NCBI GenBank assembly: GCA_900317685.1 | Contig: ONHQ01000029.1 | Location: forward strand, 1 to 64,000 | Length of the DNA: 64,000 bases | Source: an uncultured Prevotella sp. | GTDB taxonomy: Bacteria > Bacteroidota > Bacteroidia > Bacteroidales > Bacteroidaceae | Reading direction: 5' to 3' | Shown: positions 16,787 through 24,201 of the stretch, one piece after another | Layout of the letters: every line of letters begins with the position of its first letter | Numbering within the stretch: position 1 is the stretch's first letter | Translations under genes and position numbers: made by a program | The notes under the pieces: model-generated | Databases searched by the model: none | Told to the model about the DNA's origin: nothing | The model's input: only the letters and a program-made list of their open reading frames with translations

Positions 16787-18730
16787 ATGAAAGCAACAAT
16801 CCTTCTCCTCCTTGCCTTGCTGGGTATTCTACCCTTGGCAGCACAGAGCACTGAACAGCTCTCCTCGCCCGACGGCAAATACGTCTTCAGTTTCAACCCA
16901 CACGACGGACGGCTGACCTACTCCTTATTATATAAGGGCAAGACAGTAGTCTCTGACGGTGACTTAGGCATCAACATCGACAACCACCTCATCGAGAAAG
17001 CCATGGGCATACCGCAGGACACAGCTCGCCTTTGGTCTTCTTCCATGCGACTCATCAAAGTAGACCGCAGCACGGCCGACACGACGTGGGAACCACTTTA
17101 TGGCGAACAGGACTTCATCCGCGATCACTACAACACCATGACGCTGCACTTCGAGAAAGGCAGCGCCGAGCAAGGCTCCGGCACGGCATATGACAAGCGA
17201 CAGCGCTACGCCCTAGACATCATCGTCAGACTCTATGACGAGGGACTGGCCTTCCGCTATCATTTTCCCGAGAGTGGCAACGGGCTCTTTGTCCACGTCA
17301 CCCAGGAGCTGACAACGTTTTCCTTCCCCTCCGGCACCACAGCGTGGCATGAGGCCTGGGCCCAGGGCCCTTTCCACCATGTTGCCTTGCAGACCTCAGC
17401 CACCGTCGACGGCCGGCGTATCTGGCAGGACGTCTCTGAACGTCCACTTCTGCTCAGTCTCTCCGACGGACTCTATGCGGCTGTTGGCGAGGCTGCCCTG
17501 AGCAACTATGTCCGCGGCAAGCTACGGCTGGTCAAAGACGACGTGTTGGGCATTGCCATGTACGACGATGCCGACGTCATCCCGCCCTACTCTACCCCAT
17601 GGCGCTTCGTCATGGCAGCAGAACGCCCCGTGGAGCTCATCAACAACAAACAATTGCTGCTCTCGCTCAACGCTCCGAGCCGCTACGAGGGCGACGGCCG
17701 CAAACTCAACGACTACATCCGCCCCGGTCGCGCCTTCCGCTGCTGTAAGTTGGATAAAGAATGGATCAAGAAGAGCATCGACTTTGCACATAACTTCGGA
17801 ATAGAATATGTGGAGCTCGACGCCGGATGGTACGGTCCTGAGATGAAGGTTGCGTCGAGTGCGCTCCGCGTCTCCGCTCAGCGTGACTTCACGCTCCGCG
17901 AGATTTGTGACTACGCCCGCAGCAAAGGCGTGGGCATTTGGCTCTATGTCAATCAGCGGGCACTCTACAACCAACTCGACAGCATCCTGCCACTCTATCA
18001 GCAGGTGGGCGTGAAGGGTATCAAGTTTGGCTTCGTACAGGTAGGCAATCAGATGTGGACCACTTGGCTGCATGACGCAGTGAAGAAATGCGCCGAACAC
18101 AAGCTGATGGTGGATATTCACGACGAATACCGACCGACAGGATGGAGCCGCACCTACCCCAATCTGATGACGCAGGAGGGCATTGGCGGCAACGAAGAGA
18201 TGCCTGATGCCCGCCACAACACCACGCTGCCCTTCACGCGCTTCCTCGCCGGCCCCGCCGACTACACGCTCTGCTATTTCAACGGACGGGTGAAGAATAC
18301 CAAGGCCCACCAGCTGGCCATGTCGGTAGTCTACTATAGTCCCATCCAGTTTCTCTTCTGGTATGATCTTCCAACCGCCTACAAGGGTGAGCAGGAACTG
18401 AACTTCTGGAAAGACTGCCCCACGGTGTGGGACGAGTCCAAAGCCCTCGACGGTCTGCCGGGAGAATATATTGTCCAGGCCCGCCGCTCCGGCTCGTCAT
18501 GGTTCGTTGGCGTGCTCAACGGCAAGGAGCCCCGTACGATCACCGTCAACACTACTGACTTCCTGCCAAAGAAAGGTAAGTACGCCATGAGCCTCTATCA
18601 GGACGATCCTAAGCTCAGCACCCGCACGAAGGTGTCAACAACCCAGCGCACCATCAAGTCCGGCGAGCGTATCACCTTGCCTCTGCTCAAGAGCGGCGGA
18701 GCGGCCATTGAATTCAAGAAAGTCAAATAG
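16787..18730 (+). CDS. glycoside hydrolase family 97 protein
   Basis: A 647-residue exported enzyme resembling GH97 alpha-glucosidases/alpha-galactosidases (SusB family). The signal peptide MKATILLLLALLGILPLAAQ sets the start at 16787, not the upstream ATG at 16760. The N-terminal beta-sandwich is followed by the catalytic barrel (YVELDAGWYGPEM, VDIHDEYRPTG, QEGIGGNEE). At the position where retaining members have a nucleophile Asp in a KxDF motif, this protein reads KFGF (near residue 412). That suggests the inverting, SusB-like group; this is inference. The next gene is 405 bases away, across a small-RNA region. Confidence 0.88.
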   Translation: MKATILLLLALLGILPLAAQSTEQLSSPDGKYVFSFNPHDGRLTYSLLYKGKTVVSDGDLGINIDNHLIEKAMGIPQDTARLWSSSMRLIKVDRSTADTTWEPLYGEQDFIRDHYNTMTLHFEKGSAEQGSGTAYDKRQRYALDIIVRLYDEGLAFRYHFPESGNGLFVHVTQELTTFSFPSGTTAWHEAWAQGPFHHVALQTSATVDGRRIWQDVSERPLLLSLSDGLYAAVGEAALSNYVRGKLRLVKDDVLGIAMYDDADVIPPYSTPWRFVMAAERPVELINNKQLLLSLNAPSRYEGDGRKLNDYIRPGRAFRCCKLDKEWIKKSIDFAHNFGIEYVELDAGWYGPEMKVASSALRVSAQRDFTLREICDYARSKGVGIWLYVNQRALYNQLDSILPLYQQVGVKGIKFGFVQVGNQMWTTWLHDAVKKCAEHKLMVDIHDEYRPTGWSRTYPNLMTQEGIGGNEEMPDARHNTTLPFTRFLAGPADYTLCYFNGRVKNTKAHQLAMSVVYYSPIQFLFWYDLPTAYKGEQELNFWKDCPTVWDESKALDGLPGEYIVQARRSGSSWFVGVLNGKEPRTITVNTTDFLPKKGKYAMSLYQDDPKLSTRTKVSTTQRTIKSGERITLPLLKSGGAAIEFKKVK

Positions 18731-18858
18731 GACATCATATCCTTACCAATATTGTAACTTGTTGTTGTTATCGCACACAGCCACTTGATTTAGATTAAGA
18801 AAGATGGGGAAAAAGATACTTCTTACAGAAAATATTCGAGGGTACGGAGAATTCGTCG

Positions 18859-18866
18859 TACCTTTG
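18859..18866 (+). promoter_or_regulatory. promoter of the small-RNA candidate
   Basis: TACCTTTG is an exact -7 consensus. TTCG at 18835-18838, 20 bases upstream, is a one-mismatch -33 element. Confidence 0.55.
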
Positions 18867-18871
18867 CAGTG

Positions 18872-19074
18872 TCAAAAGGTTAATAGATTGTTTAGGTTAG
18901 TAATAGATTTAGGTTTTTAGTTATTAGGTTTAAGATTGTAATCAGTAAGGTGTTAGTAAAAGGTAAAGAATAAGATTGTAGGATAACCAAAAGGAGCGAA
19001 TCGTCGCTCTACATTGAAAATTACAAATTTCAGATACGAGACAGCTTGGAAGTGATTCCAGGCTGTCTTTTTTT
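18872..19074 (+). ncRNA. candidate small RNA of about 200 nt
   Basis: A promoter and a strong terminator bracket about 200 bases without a coding frame. The first part (about 18880-18990) has almost no C and repeats motifs like TTTAGGTTAGTAATAG. Then comes hairpin GAGCGA-ATCG-TCGCTC and then the terminator. A promoter-to-terminator unit of this size is how the Bacteroidales-1 (proposed 6S-like) RNA motif is described, but membership cannot be shown here. Alternatively it is an attenuating leader of the GH88 gene, whose ATG is 61 bases beyond. Confidence 0.55.
19040..19074 (+). terminator. Rho-independent terminator
   Basis: GACAGCTTGGAA pairs with TTCCAGGCTGTC (12 pairs, one G-U) around a GTGA loop, followed by seven T. 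Confidence 0.88.
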
Positions 19075-19135
19075 ATCTACGTATATTACCGGGGACATCC
19101 GTACTATATATTAAAAACTATTAGTTACCACTTCT

Positions 19136-20380
19136 ATGCAAAGAAATCCAATCTTCAAGATGTACAAGCCTCATCGCCTTCTCAAGATCTCCACCTTGGT
19201 ACTCCTGTTCTCGGCGTTTGCTCTTACCGGCCACGCTGATTCTTCATTCCAAGTAGAACAGCAGCTGCAACGCTGTCATCAGAAGGTGAGACAAGCACTG
19301 CACGACCTGCAAAAAGCCGACGGCACGCTGGACTGCACCATGGAGCCACGCAACATCCTTCATGGCGACAAGCAGAAGGCATGGAACTGCCGCAAGGCCA
19401 CCGCCGAGGAATGGTGCTCGGGATTCTGGCCAGGCATCCTGTGGATGGACTACAGCTACACTCACGACAGCATCGTGGCCCAGGCTGCCGAAGGCTATAC
19501 GGCGGCACTCAAGTCATGTGTCTACCGTTCTGTCTATGACCATGACTTGGGATTCATCACCTTTTGCTCTTTCGGCAAGGGCTATGAGCAGAACCACAAC
19601 GCCACGTACCGACAGACACTGCTCGACGCTGCCGACTCACTCGCCACACTCTTCCGCCCGCTTGTCGGCACAATCCTCAGCTGGCCCCGCAACGTGAAGA
19701 TGTTTGGCGGTCACAACACCATCATGGACAACATGATGAACCTGGACCTGCTCTTCTGGGCATCCCGTCACGGGGGCAACCCGCTGCTCTATGACATCGC
19801 CGTCACGCACGCCAAGACCACGATGAAACACCATTTCCGCCCCGATGGCGGCTGTTATCACGTGGCTGTCTACGACACCTTGACGGGCGACTTCATCAAG
19901 GGCGTCACCCACCAGGGCTATGCCGACAACAGCACCTGGGCCCGCGGACAAGGCTGGGCCGTATACGGCTATACGATGGTCTACCGATATACCCACGAAA
20001 AGGTGTTTCTCGACTTTGCACAAAAGGTTGCAAATTACTATCTCAGCCGGTTGCCGGAGGGAGATCTGATACCAAAGTGGGACTTCGACGATCCTGACCC
20101 GAAGGCACCAAAAGATGCCAGTGCGGCCTGCGTGGTGGCTGACGCGCTGTTGGAACTGCAACAGTACGTCGGAGGACAAAAGGGACAGCAATATCGCGAA
20201 AAGGCTGTCGAGATGCTCCGCCAACTGAGTTCTCCCGAATATTTCAGCGGCAAGCGCAACGACGCCTTCCTGCTTCACTCCACCGGACACCATCCGGCAG
20301 GCAGCGAGATCGACGCCAGCATCGTCTATGCCGACTATTATTATCTCGAAGCACTGCTGAGACTACGCAATATTAAATAA
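19136..20380 (+). CDS. glycoside hydrolase family 88/105 unsaturated uronyl hydrolase
   Basis: A 414-residue exported enzyme of the unsaturated glucuronyl hydrolase family, which removes the unsaturated uronic acid left by polysaccharide lyases. D137 (in DHDLGF) and D198 (in IMDNMMNLDLLFWA) are 61 residues apart, the same spacing as catalytic Asp88 and Asp149 of Bacillus UGL. The GYADNSTWARGQGWAVYG block is also typical. The signal peptide ends near GHAD; a start at the second ATG (19160) is equally plausible. It fits the nearby lyase remnant. The GH43 gene follows after 79 bases on the same strand. Confidence 0.88.
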   Translation: MQRNPIFKMYKPHRLLKISTLVLLFSAFALTGHADSSFQVEQQLQRCHQKVRQALHDLQKADGTLDCTMEPRNILHGDKQKAWNCRKATAEEWCSGFWPGILWMDYSYTHDSIVAQAAEGYTAALKSCVYRSVYDHDLGFITFCSFGKGYEQNHNATYRQTLLDAADSLATLFRPLVGTILSWPRNVKMFGGHNTIMDNMMNLDLLFWASRHGGNPLLYDIAVTHAKTTMKHHFRPDGGCYHVAVYDTLTGDFIKGVTHQGYADNSTWARGQGWAVYGYTMVYRYTHEKVFLDFAQKVANYYLSRLPEGDLIPKWDFDDPDPKAPKDASAACVVADALLELQQYVGGQKGQQYREKAVEMLRQLSSPEYFSGKRNDAFLLHSTGHHPAGSEIDASIVYADYYYLEALLRLRNIK

Positions 20381-20459
20381 GGTGTATACGTTAGTAAAGT
20401 AAACAAACAATAACCACTAAGTTATCCTGTTTACAAAAAGAACCTAAATTGATCAACCG

Positions 20460-22106
20460 ATGAAAAAGAAAGCACTCTTTCTCACACTACTGCTCTGTAC
20501 CGGTGTGGGACTGATTCCTGTCCCAGCACAATACCACTCCAAAGTCTGGGATCCGGACTTGGGCAACGGCATGTACAAAAATCCCGTACTCTTCGCCGAC
20601 TATAGTGATCCCGACGCCATCGCCGTTGGTGACGACTATTACCTGACGGCGAGCAGCTTCAACTGCATTCCCGGACTGCCCATCCTGCACTCCAAAGATC
20701 TCGTCAACTGGGAGATCATCGGTTATGCGCTCAACCGTCAACAGCCCGACTCGCTATTCAGCAAGCCTCAGCACGGCAAAGGTGTGTGGGCACCGTCGAT
20801 TCGTTATCACAAGGGGGAATACCTTATTTATTGGGGAGATCCCGACCAAGGCATCATGCGCGTGCGAGCCCGGCAGCCCCAGGGTCCTTGGAGTGAACCG
20901 GAATGTGTCATCGCCGGAAAGGGCATGATCGACTCCTGTCCGCTATGGGACGAGAGCGGGCACTGCTATCTCGTCAATGGCTGGGCCGGCAGCAGAGCGG
21001 GATTCAACAGCGTACTCACCATGTGGGAGCTCTCCGCCGACGGCAGCCACGCCATCAGCGCGCCACGAATTGTCTACGACGGCGGGCAGGTCAACCACAC
21101 CACAGAGGGGCCGAAGCTCTATCATCACGACGGCTGGTACTGGATTCTCTGTCCGGCCGGTGGTGTGGAGCGCGGTTGGCAACTGGCCATGCGCTCACGG
21201 ACACCTTTCGGACCTTATGAGGCACGCACCGTGATGCACCAGGGACATACCGACATCAATGGCCCTCATCAGGGTGCATGGGTGCACACAGCACTGGGCG
21301 AGGACTGGTTTCTCCACTTCAACGACCGCAATGCCTATGGGCGTGTCGTCTATCTGCAACCGATGGCGTGGAAAGGTGGTTGGCCGGTGATCGGCAATGA
21401 CAAGGACGGTGACGGTTGCGGTGAGCCTTATGCCACCTGGCGCAAACCTAAGGGCAACTCCAAGACACGGGTCAACCCACAAGAGTCTGATGAGTTCAAC
21501 ACTGGGGAACTCGGATTGCAATGGCAGTGGCAGGCCAACTACAACCCTCTTTGGGGTATGCCAACCGCCAACGGCACCCTACGACTCTACAACGCCGATG
21601 AACTGCCAGGCAACGGACTGTGGCAGGCAGGCAACCTGCTCCTGCAAAAGCTTCCGGCTCCTAAGTTCACAGCCACGGCCAAGGTACGCATCTCGGCCAA
21701 GAGCGACGGTCAGTATGCCGGGGTTGTCGTGATGGGTATGAACTACCAGGCTCTCGTCTGCAGAAGAAAGGGCAAGAAATTCGAACTACTGCAAATCAAC
21801 TGCAAGGATGCTGACCGACAAGGGAAAGAAACGGAGAAGATTCTGGCTACCTTGGAGCCTACCGAGGTAGACACCATCCCCTACTCGCCCGCCATCCATG
21901 AGGACATATACCTTCGGATCAGCATCGACAAGGGACAGGCCCGCTTCGCATATAGCCTCGACAACAAGCACTATCGCGCCGCCGGTGACGTCTTCACGCT
22001 CAGAAAAGGCAAGTGGATAGGTGCCAAGATGGGTCTCGTCAGCATGCGGCCCGGCACCACGGGCAACCGCGGATGGATGGATGTCGACTGGTTCAGAGTG
22101 GAGTAA
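20460..22106 (+). CDS. glycoside hydrolase family 43 protein with C-terminal lectin-like domain
   Basis: A 548-residue exported enzyme. After the signal peptide (MKKKALFLTLLLC to PAQ) a five-bladed propeller carries the GH43 residues: base Asp in YSDPDAI (about 50), Asp in MIDSCPLWDE (about 158) and acid Glu in TEGPKLYHHDGWYW (about 216). Residues about 345-548 form a beta-sandwich like the C-terminal domain of beta-xylosidases. Family activities are beta-xylosidase and alpha-L-arabinofuranosidase; which one applies cannot be told. It is last in the GH97-GH88-GH43 row and ends before a very stable hairpin. Confidence 0.88.
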   Translation: MKKKALFLTLLLCTGVGLIPVPAQYHSKVWDPDLGNGMYKNPVLFADYSDPDAIAVGDDYYLTASSFNCIPGLPILHSKDLVNWEIIGYALNRQQPDSLFSKPQHGKGVWAPSIRYHKGEYLIYWGDPDQGIMRVRARQPQGPWSEPECVIAGKGMIDSCPLWDESGHCYLVNGWAGSRAGFNSVLTMWELSADGSHAISAPRIVYDGGQVNHTTEGPKLYHHDGWYWILCPAGGVERGWQLAMRSRTPFGPYEARTVMHQGHTDINGPHQGAWVHTALGEDWFLHFNDRNAYGRVVYLQPMAWKGGWPVIGNDKDGDGCGEPYATWRKPKGNSKTRVNPQESDEFNTGELGLQWQWQANYNPLWGMPTANGTLRLYNADELPGNGLWQAGNLLLQKLPAPKFTATAKVRISAKSDGQYAGVVVMGMNYQALVCRRKGKKFELLQINCKDADRQGKETEKILATLEPTEVDTIPYSPAIHEDIYLRISIDKGQARFAYSLDNKHYRAAGDVFTLRKGKWIGAKMGLVSMRPGTTGNRGWMDVDWFRVE

Positions 22107-22144
22107 CCTTGTCCTCTCACGAAGTTGAAAAGTACAATAACGCA

Positions 22145-22193
22145 AAGAGGGTTGACAACGCAGAGATACTGTCTCTGCGTTGTCAACCCTCTT
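22145..22193. terminator. 22-bp perfect inverted repeat, probable bidirectional terminator
   Basis: The arm at 22145-22166 (AAGAGGGTTGACAACGCAG and on) is exactly complementary to 22172-22193, with a 5-base loop TACTG. It sits between two converging genes. Neither side has a strong T-run, so it may act by RNA stability or be a repeated palindromic element. Confidence 0.65.
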
Positions 22194-22302
22194 CTAATAT
22201 AGTTTATTTTGTGTTGCACCGGCCAACATCAAGAGATATTATATCACCTCTTGCATGTAACTACTCCCCTCCTCTTGGGTAGGGGTGAGGGGGCGGCTTG
22301 TC

Positions 22303-23373
22303 CTACCCTACCATCTTGAACATGCTGCCCATCGGACACACAAAGCGACAATAAGGGCGCATGACGATGGCAGAGAGAAGGGCAAAGGCCAAGGCGATGG
22401 CGATGACTACCCAAGAAGCCGACTCCACCATGAACGCCGAGAACGGCTCGTAGTTGACCCAGTCAAACCACAGTCCTGTCCACAAGCACACCATGAGCGC
22501 ACCCCACAACACCCTGCGGAAGGTATCGAGACGTCTGATGGTCTTGCCACTGATCTTCACCTTGTAGTGAACGGTCTTGCCCATCAGCTCCTGCAGACTG
22601 CCGTAGGGGCAGACATGATTGCAATAGTAGTTCTTCTTACCGAACATCGGATAAAGGAAGGCAATGACGAGCAACACACAAGGCAACAGCAAGGACACGA
22701 CATTCATGCCATTGGACATATAGCCAATGATCGCACTATAAGACACCATCGTACCGCACCAGAAGCCCAGCACGACAATGTTGAGCACTTGTTGCGCCAT
22801 GCGATAGCGGCGGTCCTTGACAAAGAGCGGGATGATGGCAGCCATCAGCGCCACAATCAGTCCGGCTATATTCTTTGCACTGAAGTCGAACTGCACAGTC
22901 GACTGAGCCTTTGCACTGGCCTTGTCGGCGTATTGCAGTCCGCGCTGCATATTAGCTATGATCGCCTTGGACGAATAGGTTGCTCCCGAGACAGCGTCGA
23001 CTTGCATTGTCTCGGCTTCCTTCAGACTCTTGCCCTTCCACGCATTGAACAGTGCACTCGCACGGCCAAAGAACTCCGGCGTCTCGCCATTGGGCAAAGC
23101 CTTCACCTGTGTGATGACGCCTTCCTTATTGACATAGATCTCCAACGGCACTGCTCCACCATAGCCCGAGATGTCTTTTCCCAGGCTGGTGGTGTTGATG
23201 ACCATGGTGCCGTCGGACTCCATGCGCAGGGTATCGTTCCTCACTGAAGTATCTACCTTTTGCTTGGTACGAAAATCATGTCCCAGCAACTTGCCGTCAC
23301 GACGCAGGGAGACAGCAGCCACCATCAGCAAACAAACAATGAGACTAAGAATTTGTGATAGTTTCTTCTTCAT
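22303..23373 (-). CDS. FMN-binding, NosR-like 4Fe-4S membrane protein
   Basis: A 356-residue membrane protein. After an N-terminal anchor, residues about 60-150 form an FMN_bind domain with SGATYSS (129-135), where Thr132 is the likely site of covalent FMN attachment. The rest contains several membrane segments and two CxxxCP motifs, CNHVCP (251-256) and CRFVCP (342-347), as in NosR/NirI-type proteins. Such proteins move electrons across the inner membrane. The C-terminus stops soon after the second motif and lacks an additional ferredoxin domain. It is monocistronic and converges on the GH43 gene. Confidence 0.85.
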   Translation of the reverse strand: MKKKLSQILSLIVCLLMVAAVSLRRDGKLLGHDFRTKQKVDTSVRNDTLRMESDGTMVINTTSLGKDISGYGGAVPLEIYVNKEGVITQVKALPNGETPEFFGRASALFNAWKGKSLKEAETMQVDAVSGATYSSKAIIANMQRGLQYADKASAKAQSTVQFDFSAKNIAGLIVALMAAIIPLFVKDRRYRMAQQVLNIVVLGFWCGTMVSYSAIIGYMSNGMNVVSLLLPCVLLVIAFLYPMFGKKNYYCNHVCPYGSLQELMGKTVHYKVKISGKTIRRLDTFRRVLWGALMVCLWTGLWFDWVNYEPFSAFMVESASWVVIAIALAFALLSAIVMRPYCRFVCPMGSMFKMVG

Positions 23374-23394
23374 TACTTCTTTCTGTTAGGGACG

Positions 23395-23402
23395 CAAAGG
23401 TA
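23395..23402 (-). promoter_or_regulatory. -7 box of the FMN-binding protein gene
   Basis: The minus strand reads TACCTTTG, 21 bases before the ATG. No clear -33 element. Confidence 0.5.
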
Positions 23403-23548
23403 CTCAATAAAAACAGAATATCGGAAAAAAGAAACATCTTTTAGCAATGCACCTCCCTTGAACAACCATTCTGATGAACAGGGAATTCTATCATCCTCAG
23501 AATCGTGATGAAAGGAGGATACCAGCTTTGAGCATCTACATCATGGTG

Positions 23549-23998
23549 CTAACCCTTGACAAACTTCATCACGAGACTCTGGCACTTGAGCAAGTAGATG
23601 CCTGTGGTAAGATGGCTGATGTCTACAGAAAGAATGGGACTGTCTACTGTGCGGGTACCCAGGCAATTGCCCATCAAGTCGTAAAGAGAATAGGTGGAGC
23701 CAAGCGTCAACCCCTCTACACGCATCTTTGAGGCTTGTACGCCACTGACAGAAAAGATACGGGCCTTGTCGACACAATCGTGACAGGCGAGGTTGATCAT
23801 CACATCGGCCAGCCGTCCTCTCATGACCGTATTGTCGTTCCACCGCAACGACATCATATTGCCTTCCATCTCTATGGCCGTCACATGCTTGCTCACCTCA
23901 AAGCCGTTGACCCTCACAAAAGGTCTTTTCGCTTCGAGACTACTCACTGCCATCAACAAGCAGACAACAGCTACAGCCATTCTCCTAATGATGTTCAT
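23549..23998 (-). CDS. small secreted protein with T9SS type A-like sorting tail
   Basis: A 149-residue exported protein. The signal peptide runs from MNIIRRMAVAVVCLLMA to LEAK. The last 75 residues have the beta-sandwich pattern of type IX secretion C-terminal domains (MRVEGLTLGSTYSLYDLMGN, then TGIYLLKCQSLVMKFVKG). The part before it is only about 50 residues, so the protein is almost all sorting domain. Function unknown. A TATATTTG -7 box lies 33 bases upstream. Confidence 0.7.
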   Translation of the reverse strand: MNIIRRMAVAVVCLLMAVSSLEAKRPFVRVNGFEVSKHVTAIEMEGNMMSLRWNDNTVMRGRLADVMINLACHDCVDKARIFSVSGVQASKMRVEGLTLGSTYSLYDLMGNCLGTRTVDSPILSVDISHLTTGIYLLKCQSLVMKFVKG

Positions 23999-24031
23999 AG
24001 GCTTAATTCTAAGAGATGTTCATATCAACTG

Positions 24032-24039
24032 CAAATATA
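24032..24039 (-). promoter_or_regulatory. -7 box of the small T9SS-tailed gene
   Basis: TATATTTG on the minus strand matches TAnnTTTG. No -33 match. Confidence 0.45.
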
Positions 24040-24091
24040 GCCGTTTTATTGATTCGTTGTTATTTCGGTCCACAGAAATTAATAATTATTA

Positions 24092-24119
24092 AGTGACGCG
24101 CTGCTCGGCACGCGTCACT
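24092..24119. repeat. 9-bp inverted repeat
   Basis: AGTGACGCG and CGCGTCACT with a 10-base loop, directly beside the ATTCATC repeat and 62 bases beyond the end of the receiver/ATP-grasp gene. It may end that transcript. Confidence 0.5.
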
Positions 24120-24201
24120 CAACATTCAATCATCATTCACTCATCATTCTATCATCATTCATTCATCATTCAATCATTATTCATTCAACATTCAACATTG
24201 T
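24120..24201. repeat. degenerate short tandem repeat (ATCATTC-like)
   Basis: About ten imperfect units of ATTCATC, ATTCAAC and ATCATTC follow each other. The array runs into the minus-strand gene and supplies its last codons (LNVE) and stop. Confidence 0.7.

Larger units (their letters stand above)
18731..19135. other. intergenic region holding a small-RNA unit
   Basis: This 405-base gap contains a promoter box, a C-poor transcribed stretch with two hairpins, and a terminator. No open frame with coding character was seen. Confidence 0.6.
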
